A stretch of 64,000 nt of DNA from an uncultured Prevotella sp. (GCA_902800365.1 CADCEF010000001.1:1-64000), one strand, 5' to 3'. Counted from the first letter of the stretch, positions 49,833-59,572 are shown. Numbers and translations are program-made. Notes: generated from the sequence alone by a model not told the origin.

Positions 49833-52800
49833 TTAGTTGAACAGATAGCGTATCGTGAACATAATCTGATAGGTGGACTGCAGTCCGAGGAAGTCGGAAT
49901 AAGTGCTCAGATGGCGTTCGCCGTTCACCGTGTTATAGGTGTACTTGCCCTTGTTGTAAGTGAGGAGCGAAGTCTCGGTGACCTGCTTGAACAAGCCCCA
50001 CTTCTTGTTAAGGAAATTGGGCAGGTTCATAATGTCGACACCCAACTGCAGTGTGTGCTTGGTCTTACCAACGTTCAGACTCATATCGTGCTCAAACTTA
50101 AAGTCAATCTGATGATGCCAAGGCATCTTGGCGCCTCCGCGCTCGGCATATTTTCCGGTGCGATTCTTCAGGTAGTCGTCCTGCTGGATATAGGCCCAGA
50201 AGTCGTCGCGCTGCATATCGGCAGTATATACCTTATGATCGGCACCGTAAGTGCTCTCGGCAAAGTCCCAACTGTCGAGTTCCTGGCGCGAAGCTGGCAC
50301 GTAGATGAGGTTGGCAGGTGCCAAAGCATCGCTGTTGACATTCGACGAGAAGATATAGCTGTAGCGACTGAAAGCATACTCGGTGAGGAAGCCATACTGA
50401 TAGCCATCGTAAACCAGCGAGAAACGAGAGCTGTTGTTCTTCGACTCCTTGAGCGTATAGCTGGCAGATATCAACAGGCGATTAGGTGCTACGTAAGTGG
50501 CATAGCCCAACTCGTTATCGTTGACGGCATTCACGGAGTTACGATAGTTGTTATAGGCAGAGGCTACCTGGTTTCCGATACCATCGGTATAGGTCTTGGC
50601 CTTTGACAGCGTGTAGCTGGCTGAGAGGTCGAGACCAAAGTCGAACTTCTTGCGCAGCTGGGCGCTCAACGACATATAATAGGCCTTGCCGCCAGCATTC
50701 TCGAGCACATAGGCTGAGGAATTGGCGTCGTAATACGACATCCTATGGCGCACATCACCATGGCCTAAATCAATGGTCGACGTACCATCCCAATAGATAT
50801 CGCGATTGGCTACCACAACGGGGTTGATATCCTTGTTATAGATTACATCTACAGCCAGTGATGTTTTCCATGTCTTAGGCATACGCAAATCATCACTCAA
50901 TATGGTGGCACTGCTTGGTACGCTAATCTTACTTTGGGCACCAATCTGCTGCAACATTTCCTGCTGGCTGGTAGTAAATGTAGGGATAATACCCTTAGTT
51001 TGAGATGCTATATACGATGTCTGTCCCATACCTGAGTTGCCCACAGCCGAAATCAACCATACGAAAGGTAAACGACCTATGAACAAGCCAGAACCTCCAC
51101 GCAGGATAATATTACGTTCGCCAGTAATATCCCAATTAAAGCCCACACGAGGTGAAGCCGAGATGCTGGCCTTTGGCACATTGTCGGTACGATAATGTTT
51201 CCCACCAAAATCAATCTTATAGTATTCCTCGTTGAAGTTATCTTTCAGACTGGGATACGAAGGCAACTCGAAGCGCAGACCTAACGACATACGGAATCGA
51301 TCGGAAATGCTCCAGTTATCCTGCAGGTAGAGCGACCACTGGTTGGTGCTCATCTTTGATACAAACTGAGAGTGGTCGGCATTATTACCAAAAGTGATAC
51401 CAAACAAGCGGGTGTTCTCCATGATGAACACGCTGGCCCAATCGCCTGCAGCCACCTGCTCGGGGGTAGCTTGGAAAGCATAATAGCCGGCTCCAGCCTG
51501 AGCGTAACCATTGGCTGCCCAATCGTTCTCGTACTGGATACCACCAAACAGATTGTGCTTACCCAGCAAGATGTTCACCTCGTCGGTAATCACTGTGGTC
51601 TTGGTCTTGGCCACATTGCCGTAAGTAAACATATCGCCAGTAAGCGCCCAATAAGGATAATGGCCCTGCTCATCGCTCATAACGATTTCTACCACAGGCA
51701 CATCAACACCATATTCGTTGCTACGAGGCTGGTCCTGATATGAATAGGTACCACGAAGGGTATTATGCAACTTTCCAAACTTACTATTTAACTCAGCAGC
51801 TACCGAGGTAAAACGGAATTCTGTCATATAACGGCTCGAGAGTGCCGACATACCATAATCTGTATTACCACCATACGAGTTCTGGTTTCCACCATATATA
51901 ATTGATGTACGGTTGCTACCTATGCTACGCGAAGCCGAAGCGGGATTAGCTTCCTTACGGTTAGACTTAGTGAAACGGACATTAAACTTATGATTATCGT
52001 TTATGTTCCAATCCAAACGAGCCAGGATGCGATAGGCAGGCGTCTTAAGATTATAATTCTGCCAAGGACCTGTGGTTATGCCGTAATTAGTCTGCAAATA
52101 GTTAGACAGACTCTCTAATTCAGAAAGCCTTGGTCGACGGTTGGTTGCGGTGTATGGCGTAGAACCATTACCTGCCTGCACGGCTGGGCCGGCAGTTACA
52201 TTATCCTCATACTCACCGTTCACAAAGAAAAAGAGTTTATCCTTCAAAATAGGACCTCCAAAGCTCAAACCAAAGGTACTATTATGACCTTTTGGCAATA
52301 ACAGCTCGGTAGAGTGGATTTTCTTACCCTTCAGGTCAGAACTTGTCAGGAAAGTATATACCATACCCTTGAAGGTGTTAGTACCACTCTTGGTTACAGC
52401 ATTAATGCCACCACCCGTAAAACCACTCTGGCGCACATCGTATGGCGTTACAGAGACTGTCATCTGGTCGAGAGCCTCAAGTGAGATTGGTGTACCGCCA
52501 CCAGGCAGCGGACTTGGTTCCATACCAAACGAGTCGTTGAACGAGGCACCATCGATAGTAACAAACGACTGGCGATAGTTACCTCCACCAATAGCCATAC
52601 CGCTGGCAGAGCTCGACTGTGGAGTCATCTTCATCAAGTCGGTCATCGAACGTCCGATGGTAGGTACAGCAGCCATCTGATTGGCATTAAGATTGGTTAC
52701 AGCACCACTGCGGTCGCTACGCATCGTATTGTTAGCCTTAGCAGTAACCACAATTTCCTGTATCATCTCCGAACCTTCACTCAGCGAAGCATCAACTACA

Positions 52801-53099
52801 GCATTCTGTCCCAGAGCCAACTGTATGTCAGCGAACTTTGCTGTCTGGAATCCTATGTACGACACCTCAACCTCGTAAGGACCACCTGCCTTCATACCCG
52901 TAATGGTATAATGGCCATCGATATTGGTTACAGCACGATATACTGAACCTGAGGGAACATGCTTTGCTGTAATGGTTGCTCCAATAGCCTCTTCGCCACC
53001 AGCCATCACGGCACCTGTGATTCCTGAGGTTGTGACCTGAGCAAAAACGGAAAGCGAAACTGTTAATATAGCTACCGTTATTAGTAGTATTCTTTTCAT
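49833..53099 (-). CDS. Oar-like TonB-dependent outer-membrane receptor, copy 1
   Basis: A 1088-residue protein: signal peptide (ILLITVAILTVSLSVFAQ), an N-terminal carboxypeptidase-regulatory-like domain (about 25-110; GHYTITGMKAGGPYEVEVSYIGFQ), a plug domain (GRSMTDLMKMTPQ, VTIDGASFNDSFG, NAVTKSGTNTFKG) and a 22-strand-type barrel ending FTIRYLFN. No SusD partner is near, as usual for the Oar branch, and I see no clear TonB box. Substrate unknown. ATG 53099 is chosen over TTG 53105. A paralogue lies at 56217. Three 22-bp repeats lie upstream of its promoter. Confidence 0.9.
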   Translation of the reverse strand: MKRILLITVAILTVSLSVFAQVTTSGITGAVMAGGEEAIGATITAKHVPSGSVYRAVTNIDGHYTITGMKAGGPYEVEVSYIGFQTAKFADIQLALGQNAVVDASLSEGSEMIQEIVVTAKANNTMRSDRSGAVTNLNANQMAAVPTIGRSMTDLMKMTPQSSSASGMAIGGGNYRQSFVTIDGASFNDSFGMEPSPLPGGGTPISLEALDQMTVSVTPYDVRQSGFTGGGINAVTKSGTNTFKGMVYTFLTSSDLKGKKIHSTELLLPKGHNSTFGLSFGGPILKDKLFFFVNGEYEDNVTAGPAVQAGNGSTPYTATNRRPRLSELESLSNYLQTNYGITTGPWQNYNLKTPAYRILARLDWNINDNHKFNVRFTKSNRKEANPASASRSIGSNRTSIIYGGNQNSYGGNTDYGMSALSSRYMTEFRFTSVAAELNSKFGKLHNTLRGTYSYQDQPRSNEYGVDVPVVEIVMSDEQGHYPYWALTGDMFTYGNVAKTKTTVITDEVNILLGKHNLFGGIQYENDWAANGYAQAGAGYYAFQATPEQVAAGDWASVFIMENTRLFGITFGNNADHSQFVSKMSTNQWSLYLQDNWSISDRFRMSLGLRFELPSYPSLKDNFNEEYYKIDFGGKHYRTDNVPKASISASPRVGFNWDITGERNIILRGGSGLFIGRLPFVWLISAVGNSGMGQTSYIASQTKGIIPTFTTSQQEMLQQIGAQSKISVPSSATILSDDLRMPKTWKTSLAVDVIYNKDINPVVVANRDIYWDGTSTIDLGHGDVRHRMSYYDANSSAYVLENAGGKAYYMSLSAQLRKKFDFGLDLSASYTLSKAKTYTDGIGNQVASAYNNYRNSVNAVNDNELGYATYVAPNRLLISASYTLKESKNNSSRFSLVYDGYQYGFLTEYAFSRYSYIFSSNVNSDALAPANLIYVPASRQELDSWDFAESTYGADHKVYTADMQRDDFWAYIQQDDYLKNRTGKYAERGGAKMPWHHQIDFKFEHDMSLNVGKTKHTLQLGVDIMNLPNFLNKKWGLFKQVTETSLLTYNKGKYTYNTVNGERHLSTYSDFLGLQSTYQIMFTIRYLFN

Positions 53100-53127
53100 T
53101 GGCAACCGGTTTTATTAGACTTTGGGG

Positions 53128-53135
53128 CAAAGATA
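53128..53135 (-). promoter_or_regulatory. Promoter of TonB receptor copy 1
   Basis: CAAAGATA on plus is TATCTTTG on minus, about 29 bases before ATG 53099. Confidence 0.75.
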
Positions 53136-53200
53136 CAAAATAATTTGAAAGAATGCAAGTTTTTATATAAAAAATCACATTTCTAAACTGCGTTTCAAAT

Positions 53201-53266
53201 CGGGTATAGGCAAATGGCCGTTTGGGTATAGGCAAATATTCGTTTGGGTATAGGCAAACAGTATCA
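53201..53266. repeat. Three 22-bp direct repeats upstream of TonB receptor copy 1
   Basis: Units start at 53201, 53223 and 53245, each with (T/C)GGGTATAGGCAAA, and units 1 and 2 end in CGTT. The period is exactly 22 bp, two helical turns. GTTTG and CAAAC at the ends of unit 3 are inverted. They lie 66-131 bp upstream of the -7 element at 53128-53135, a usual place for activator sites. The remaining intergenic DNA (53267-53430) is AT-rich with no visible gene. Confidence 0.75.
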
Positions 53267-53431
53267 TAATAGGCATCCTGTACCTATTATCCTTATTGTT
53301 TGTACTTGCTACCCTTAGTTTTTCCCCTATCAAACCTTACCATTAGCAGTCACCCAGCAATCAATATCTAATATAACTACTTGATATTCTGATATTTATA
53401 TTTACCACTACACTTTTTTGCTAGCCTCGTT

Positions 53432-53463
53432 GGTCACATGGCCACAGCTGTGACCGTGTGACC
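53432..53463. other. 32-bp near-perfect palindrome
   Basis: GGTCACATGGCCACAG is followed directly by CTGTGACCGTGTGACC, a near-perfect inverted repeat with two mismatches and a CACAGCTGTG core. It starts eight bases past the endonuclease stop on the minus strand. It could terminate that gene, though there is only a weak T-rich tail, or bind a protein. Confidence 0.65.
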
Positions 53464-53470
53464 GTTGGCT

Positions 53471-54532
53471 TTATTTCACAATCATCTTCTTATTCTTGCG
53501 GATGTAGATACCCTTCTTGAGATTCTTTCCATCTACACGCTGTCCACGAAGATTGTAAATCGAGTCATCATCCTGAATGAAGATAGTCTTGGTAATCTCC
53601 TCGATACCAGATGTTGCAGGTACATAGTTGTTATAACTGAAAGCATCATCCATCTTGTTACCCCAGATATACTGCTCCAGACCTGGATAATCAACAAACG
53701 GATTGCGGTTGCCCTGAATGCCATAGATACCCTCATTACGCTTGATCTCCTTCTCGCTCACAGGATCGTTGGCCGACCAACGGAGCAGCATCTTAATGGC
53801 CCAATCCTTAAAGAACGGATAGACAGTAGAATTGAGCATCGACTTATAACCTCTATCCCACTTCTTGGGGGTGCGAGTTTCGCCTTTCTCGTTTTTATAC
53901 GACTCGTAACGGGTGGCCATATAGAAATAGACACGAGCCAGATCGCCCTTATACTCGTCGTTGGGTTCGAACACTTTTCCATTCTCACCAGAAACGGTAT
54001 AACCCAGACTGTCTACAGCGATTCCGAACTTAGAGAAGCCGCCTGCAGACTGACTGATAACAGAATCGCCCACCTCGCCATAAGGATAAGAGGAACGCAT
54101 CTCGTTGACATAGCGATCGGTGGGGAACAGGTGATGAAGGTCGGTATACATAGGGTACACATTGGTACTATAGTTATCTTGTGTTCCCTCATTAAACCAG
54201 CTTTTCGGCATCGCATGCTCGCGATTGTATCTCTCGCCCTCGTTCACTTCGTTGCCATTGTCCTGATCGGTTTTGGGAGTGAAGTTTGAGACACCGGAAT
54301 AAATATCCCATATCTTACCATCCTCACGAACATCGTAGGCATTAATAGCATTCCAAACACCTGGGGTATAGCTCTGAATGGTATGGTTGCTGATGATTGA
54401 AAACAAAGCTGTTTTAAGTTCCTCAGCCTTCTTGCCGTCGGCTCCCTGATAATAGGTATCCGTATTGTTGGGCCCCTGAGCCCAGACAGCGAAGGATGCA
54501 AAAAGAGAAATAAAAAGTAGATATTTCTTCAT
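53471..54532 (-). CDS. Secreted endonuclease I with type IX secretion-like C-terminal tail
   Basis: A 353-residue protein: signal peptide (YLLFISLFASFAVWAQ), endonuclease I domain (about 25-300; YNREHAMPKSWF is the Mg-binding EH-type motif, TDLHHLFPTD, GDLARVYFYMATRY) and a C-terminal stretch YNLRGQRVDGKNLKKGIYIR then KNKKMIVK of the kind used for Bacteroidota surface sorting. It degrades DNA/RNA outside the cell or in the periplasm. ATG 54532 starts the signal peptide; earlier in-frame codons run through the terminator. It lies downstream of the OB-fold lipoprotein. Confidence 0.88.
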   Translation of the reverse strand: MKKYLLFISLFASFAVWAQGPNNTDTYYQGADGKKAEELKTALFSIISNHTIQSYTPGVWNAINAYDVREDGKIWDIYSGVSNFTPKTDQDNGNEVNEGERYNREHAMPKSWFNEGTQDNYSTNVYPMYTDLHHLFPTDRYVNEMRSSYPYGEVGDSVISQSAGGFSKFGIAVDSLGYTVSGENGKVFEPNDEYKGDLARVYFYMATRYESYKNEKGETRTPKKWDRGYKSMLNSTVYPFFKDWAIKMLLRWSANDPVSEKEIKRNEGIYGIQGNRNPFVDYPGLEQYIWGNKMDDAFSYNNYVPATSGIEEITKTIFIQDDDSIYNLRGQRVDGKNLKKGIYIRKNKKMIVK

Positions 54533-54550
54533 TTTTATACTTGCATTAGG

Positions 54551-54587
54551 AAAAAATGCTCCCAATGCCTGAACCGGCATCGGGAGC
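54551..54587 (-). terminator. Terminator or attenuator between the OB-fold lipoprotein and endonuclease I
   Basis: On the minus strand GCTCCCGATGCC pairs with GGCATTGGGAGC around GGTTCA, followed by TTTTTT (plus 54551-54556). It lies between the two genes, 22 bases past the lipoprotein stop; the endonuclease start follows 20 bases later. Confidence 0.88.
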
Positions 54588-54608
54588 AAATATTGTTAAG
54601 AACTAAAA

Positions 54609-56195
54609 TTAATTAGCGTGCTTGAATGAGAAGCAAACACCTTTGCTAAGCTGCGGAACACCATTATAGCTTGTCTTGTAAGCAATAATAGTGATCTGGT
54701 CGCCTACCTTGATGTTGTTGTCCTGAATAAGGTACTTGCGGTCGTCGCCTGTAGCACCCCAACCAGGATAGCATCCATACACATATATCTCGCTGGTTCC
54801 GTCGCTGAAGAAGAGGTTACCATAGTCGTTATCGTTACCCTTATCATCCTTCAGTGAGGTGATAGTACCAGTTACCATGTAATAGGTATTCTTATCGTCC
54901 TCCTTAGCAAGAAGCTCGGTAATAGTAGCAGTCTGGACTGCATACTTGATAGCCTCGAATTTACCAGAAACCATCTGTGGTGTACTCTTGTAAGCACCAC
55001 GCTGGCCTACTACGGTAACAACATCACCTACCTTTGCGCCAGAATCCTTGAAACCAGCTGCACGATAAACGAGCACCTTACCAGAGTAGTCCTGAATATA
55101 GAAGCTCTCACCCTGCTTGTCGCTAGTATAAAGCTCGGTTACAACACCAGTAATGCGATAGTTGGTAGTACCAACCTCAGCAGCCAGGAAGTCGGCAACG
55201 TTGGTCTCAATGATAGCACCCTTCTGAGTGATAGTTGCCTGAGAGGTGTACTCCTTAGAACCATCGGTAGTCTTGAAGGTTACAGTAACCTCGCGATCGC
55301 CACCCTCGTTGTTCTTAGCATAGAAGGTAACAGTTGGGTTAGCACCTACAGTTGAAGAGGTAACACCCAGCCACTCCTTAGCCTCGGCAGGAATCTCAAC
55401 AGCAACGCCAGTACCCTTACAGGTGAGGTGAGCAGTGATTTCGCCACCAGCAACAGGAAGCTCGCTTGATACTGCACCATCAACAGTCAGAGAGTCGACC
55501 TTGATAAGAGACTTAACAATCTTAACTACAGTTACGTTAACCAGCTCTACAGTACCATTATAGGTAGTCTTTGGACCCTGAACAGTAACCTGGTCGCCAA
55601 CCTCGATACCCAGACTTGAGAAGTTCTTCTCGGCACCCTTTGCATCGAGCGTACCATAGATGTAAACCTCGCCTGTACCATCGTTGATATACCAGTTACC
55701 ATAAGTGGTATTGGCAATAGATGTAACCACACCAGTTACCTGATAGGTCTTAGAGTCAGGACCAGCCAGAACCTCTGCGCAAGAAGCGTTCTCGATAGTT
55801 ACCAATCCCTGAATAACGCGGATACGCTGCTCCTCACCATTTGATGTGATAATAAGTTCGCATGAACGGCCTTCGCCAGCCTCAGCACTGAACACGAGCT
55901 TGGTCTCGCCTGCAGCACCTGATTCCTGATTAACCTTAAGCCATGTTGGAGTGGCATAATGCTTAACCACTTCCTTATCACCTTCCTTCTCTTTTACCTC
56001 GAAAATCTTCTCGAACTCCCAATTACCATTGGCTGTGAGTTCAATCTCTGTTGATCCGCCAGCAGTGTTAAGAGAAACGTATGACTGCGAAACTCTGATG
56101 CCCTCGAGATATGAAGGATCATTATCTTTTGCACAGCTAGTGAATAATGCAGCTACAACTGCTACAAGAGACGGAATGAAATATTTAAGTTTCAT
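54609..56195 (-). CDS. Multidomain BACON/OB-fold surface lipoprotein
   Basis: A 528-residue lipoprotein (signal ending LFTSC, lipid Cys at 20). Domain order: BACON-like Ig domain (about 30-130; TAGGSTEIELTANGNW), OB-fold with YhcR/DUF5689-like sequence (about 135-220; YQVTGVVTSIANTTYGNWYI, GDQVTVQGPKTTYNG), second BACON (about 230-320), and two further OB-folds (about 330-425, 430-528). The repeated VTGxVTxI...VGDxVTV pattern is that of OB-folds found in extracellular nucleases. It probably binds a polymer, perhaps nucleic acid, at the cell surface and hands it to the TonB receptor encoded 21 bases upstream. Confidence 0.82.
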   Translation of the reverse strand: MKLKYFIPSLVAVVAALFTSCAKDNDPSYLEGIRVSQSYVSLNTAGGSTEIELTANGNWEFEKIFEVKEKEGDKEVVKHYATPTWLKVNQESGAAGETKLVFSAEAGEGRSCELIITSNGEEQRIRVIQGLVTIENASCAEVLAGPDSKTYQVTGVVTSIANTTYGNWYINDGTGEVYIYGTLDAKGAEKNFSSLGIEVGDQVTVQGPKTTYNGTVELVNVTVVKIVKSLIKVDSLTVDGAVSSELPVAGGEITAHLTCKGTGVAVEIPAEAKEWLGVTSSTVGANPTVTFYAKNNEGGDREVTVTFKTTDGSKEYTSQATITQKGAIIETNVADFLAAEVGTTNYRITGVVTELYTSDKQGESFYIQDYSGKVLVYRAAGFKDSGAKVGDVVTVVGQRGAYKSTPQMVSGKFEAIKYAVQTATITELLAKEDDKNTYYMVTGTITSLKDDKGNDNDYGNLFFSDGTSEIYVYGCYPGWGATGDDRKYLIQDNNIKVGDQITIIAYKTSYNGVPQLSKGVCFSFKHAN

Positions 56196-56216
56196 ATTTG
56201 TCTTACCTTTAATTAA

Positions 56217-59200
56217 TTAGTTGAAATAATACTTAACACCGATAGAAGCATACCAGCACTGACCAAGACTATAGTTAGTAGTCCAAGTCTGAGTGTTGCC
56301 ATTGATAGACTTTGGAGTAGAGAAGGTAGCGAAGCCCTGTGCGTCGACACCCTCGTACTTCAGGATCTTAGCCTCTGAACCAATCTCAGGATTCAGATAC
56401 TTAGCTACACCCCATGAAGAATCGAAGAAGTTGAGAACGTTCTTCATATCGAATGTGAGCTGCAGCATGTGCTTGGTCTTACCGATGTTCAGCTTGAAGT
56501 CGTGCTTGTAGCCGAAGTCAAGGCGGTGTACCCATGGAGAGTAAACGCTGTAAGCCTCAGCATACTCACCCTGATGCTTGCTCAGATAGCTATCGTTGTG
56601 AACATAGTCCATGAAGCGGGTCTTGTCGTCGTCGCTTACAAAGCGGAACATATTGTTAGCGACCTCCTCATCTGTTGGGATGTAGAGTGCATCGTAAGCG
56701 TAACCATCGCCGTTCATATCGTTCTGCATCATGTAAGAGTAGCTGTTTCCACCACGCCATGCTTCGTATACGAAGTTATAGTGGTTGCCACACTTATCGT
56801 GAAGAGTAGCGCTTGCTACGATACGATCAGGAGTTACATACTGAGAGTTGTGCAACTTGATGTTGTTTGGTCCCTCGTAAGTAGGAACGTATGTGAATGC
56901 AGACTCAGCAGCTGAACCAGGCATACCAGTAACCTCCTTAGATACAGTGTGAGTATAAGCAGCCATCAGGCTTACCCAGTCGGCAGGCTGAGCGTTCAGA
57001 GTAATGTTAGCGCTCCAACCGTAACCACGGCTTGTGTTCTCAAGAACAAATGCCTTAGTACCGCTGCGGAAATCATCTGGGAAGATAGGACGGTTGTCAA
57101 CACCATTGAAGCGAGCGAAACCACCTACGTTCTTAATACTCCAGTCAGAGATTGATACACCATTAAGAGTCTTATTGTAGATTCCCTCAACAGTAACTGT
57201 GAATGGGAACTCAACAGGAATCTGATAGTCGATAGCCAAAGAGGTCTTCCAAACCTGAGGCATCTTGAAGCTAGGATCAACACCGTTAACAGCAGAAGGA
57301 ACTGTTCCGTCCTCAGGCTTAACAGTTGTAGGATAGCCGAGGCTCTGGAGCTTAGCAAGCATATCGCTGACATTTGTCATAGGACCACCAGCGAACTCTT
57401 CCATACCAAAGCCCATCTTGCTGGCATTCTTAGCATTGATCTGTGCCTGATACTGAACCAGACCGCCATTGGTAGGCATGTTGGTGAAGAATACCAGAGG
57501 CAGACGACCAGAGAAGAGACCCGTACCACCACGAACCTTCAGGCTCTTGTCACCAAATACGTCGTAGGTGAATCCCAGACGTGGAGAGAAGGTGATGCTG
57601 TTCTTTGGCCACTTACCTGTATCAACGTGACGACCGTTATAATCGAGATTCAGAATAGCTGCGTTAGTCATCAGGTCGCTGTTGTTGAAGAACAATCCAT
57701 CAACACGCAGACCGTAGGTGAGCTTGAACTTATCGTTAATGTTCCACTCATCCTGAGCGTAGATACCAGGACGGTTGAACTGAACGCGAGCAGCAGGAGC
57801 TGTCTCACCATCGTAACCGTAAGTCAGACAGAAAATCTCAGGAGTCTGGTTGAACAACATATCTGGCTGCAGTACACCACCAATATACATATTGTCGGAG
57901 AGGTTGTAACGATAGTAACCAGAACCGTTACGCATATACATATTGTCGGCCATCTGATGCTCGAAACTGATACCAGCCATAATCTTATGGGCACCAGCAT
58001 AATAAGTTACATCGTCCTTGATGTTCCAAATAGTGTTATGAACAGCGTTGTTCCATGTGAACAGCTCATAACCCAGAGCGATGTAGTTGTTATCGTCCTT
58101 AGTGATATCAATGAATGGGAACTCAGAAGAGTTTGTACCACGGATATCATCGAGTTTAGAGATAGTAGCCAGCAACTGGTTAGAAAGATTATCAGTAAGA
58201 CGGCTATTGAAGTCGAGTGACCAAGAATGTACGGTATTCTTCATTGAGTACATTGAGTTGGCATATGCCATAGAATACTGAGACATACGGGCACCACTCA
58301 TACGAGTACCACCATCCATAGAGGTAGCATTTGGAGCGTTCCATACATTATTCTTAGTATAGTTATAGCGCAGAGCCACCTTGTGACGATCGTTGATGTT
58401 CCAGTCTAAGCGGGCCATCAGCTTGTAGTTACTCTCATCAGCTGGGAAGCTTGTCCAAGAACCGGTATCGTAACCGTACTTGTTGGCCATATAATTAGAA
58501 ATAGCCTCAAGATCCTTGTTGGTTGTACGAGAGATATAGTTTTCAGCATCAGCCTTACCATCCTCAGAACCCTTCCAACGGTTAACAACTGATGGAATCT
58601 TAATCATTTCTCCGTTGACGAAGAAGAAGAGTTTGTTCTTGATGATTGGGCCACCCAGAGTGAAACCGTAAGTAGTAGTCTGAGACTTCTCACGAGCACC
58701 CTGAATCTGCTGGCGATTTACAGCGTCACCCTGCATATTCTCATTCTTGTGATAAACGTAAGCACTACCCTTGAAGGTGTTAGTACCCGACTTAGTAATA
58801 GCGTTTACACCACCACCGATGAAGTTGGTCTGACGAACATCGTAAGGAGAGATAACAACCTGCAACTCTTCGATAGCATCGATAGAGATTGGGTTACCAC
58901 CACCAGGAAGGTTTGCACTCAAACCAAAGTTGTTGTTAAAGTTAGCACCATCAACAGTGAAGTTGGCTGTACGACCATCAGCACCAGCGAAGCTCATGCC
59001 ATTACCTCCATAAGGAGACAGACGAGTAACATCTGTGATTGAACGGCTAACGGTTGGCAGGTTGGTAATCTGCGAGCTGTTAATGTTAGTAGCAGCACCT
59101 GTCTTCTCAGCAGCGAACTTTGAAGCCTTACCACTTACTACAACCTCTGCAAGCTCAGTAGCGTCCTCTGACAAGAATACTGAGAGATTGTAGGTTTCAG

Positions 59201-59501
59201 CCAGCTGGAGGATAATCCCCTTAACGGTTTTGGGCTGGAAACCGATGTAAGAAATGGTCACATTGTAAGGACCACCAGTACGCATACCATTAATCGAGAA
59301 ACGACCTGTGGTATTGGTCACTGCTGTGTAACGAGTACCAGAAGGCTCGTGAACAGCCACAACTGTAGCACCGATGACTTCCTCGCCATTAGCATCGTCG
59401 AGGGTCACCTTTCCAGCCATACTTGAAGTTGTGATTTGCGCCATCAATGTTAGCGAAAACGTTAACATCATAGCAACCAGAAAGAGTAATCTTTTCTGCA
59501 T
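56217..59501 (-). CDS. Oar-like TonB-dependent outer-membrane receptor, copy 2
   Basis: A 1094-residue paralogue of the 49833 gene with the same plan: signal peptide (LLFLVAMMLTFSLTLMAQ), carboxypeptidase-regulatory-like domain (RFSINGMRTGGPYNVTISYIGFQ), plug (SRSITDVTRLSPYGG, FTVDGANFNNNFG, NAITKSGTNTFKG) and barrel ending GVKYYFN. Start is ATG 59501 after a 60-base leader. It heads an operon with the BACON/OB-fold lipoprotein; the terminator at 54551 limits read-through to the nuclease gene. Confidence 0.9.
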   Translation of the reverse strand: MQKRLLFLVAMMLTFSLTLMAQITTSSMAGKVTLDDANGEEVIGATVVAVHEPSGTRYTAVTNTTGRFSINGMRTGGPYNVTISYIGFQPKTVKGIILQLAETYNLSVFLSEDATELAEVVVSGKASKFAAEKTGAATNINSSQITNLPTVSRSITDVTRLSPYGGNGMSFAGADGRTANFTVDGANFNNNFGLSANLPGGGNPISIDAIEELQVVISPYDVRQTNFIGGGVNAITKSGTNTFKGSAYVYHKNENMQGDAVNRQQIQGAREKSQTTTYGFTLGGPIIKNKLFFFVNGEMIKIPSVVNRWKGSEDGKADAENYISRTTNKDLEAISNYMANKYGYDTGSWTSFPADESNYKLMARLDWNINDRHKVALRYNYTKNNVWNAPNATSMDGGTRMSGARMSQYSMAYANSMYSMKNTVHSWSLDFNSRLTDNLSNQLLATISKLDDIRGTNSSEFPFIDITKDDNNYIALGYELFTWNNAVHNTIWNIKDDVTYYAGAHKIMAGISFEHQMADNMYMRNGSGYYRYNLSDNMYIGGVLQPDMLFNQTPEIFCLTYGYDGETAPAARVQFNRPGIYAQDEWNINDKFKLTYGLRVDGLFFNNSDLMTNAAILNLDYNGRHVDTGKWPKNSITFSPRLGFTYDVFGDKSLKVRGGTGLFSGRLPLVFFTNMPTNGGLVQYQAQINAKNASKMGFGMEEFAGGPMTNVSDMLAKLQSLGYPTTVKPEDGTVPSAVNGVDPSFKMPQVWKTSLAIDYQIPVEFPFTVTVEGIYNKTLNGVSISDWSIKNVGGFARFNGVDNRPIFPDDFRSGTKAFVLENTSRGYGWSANITLNAQPADWVSLMAAYTHTVSKEVTGMPGSAAESAFTYVPTYEGPNNIKLHNSQYVTPDRIVASATLHDKCGNHYNFVYEAWRGGNSYSYMMQNDMNGDGYAYDALYIPTDEEVANNMFRFVSDDDKTRFMDYVHNDSYLSKHQGEYAEAYSVYSPWVHRLDFGYKHDFKLNIGKTKHMLQLTFDMKNVLNFFDSSWGVAKYLNPEIGSEAKILKYEGVDAQGFATFSTPKSINGNTQTWTTNYSLGQCWYASIGVKYYFN

Positions 59502-59564
59502 AAATTTTTAACTGTTTTAATTAATTAATTATCGGAATAAAACCGGATTATTTAAATTTCGCCG

Positions 59565-59572
59565 CAAAGTTA
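59565..59572 (-). promoter_or_regulatory. Promoter of the TonB receptor copy 2 operon
   Basis: CAAAGTTA on plus is TAACTTTG on minus, about 64 bases before ATG 59501. Confidence 0.7.

Noticed and set aside
53201-53266. CRISPR array
   Set aside because: Conserved core of 13-14 bp with only 8-bp variable gaps, three units only; fits operator sites better.
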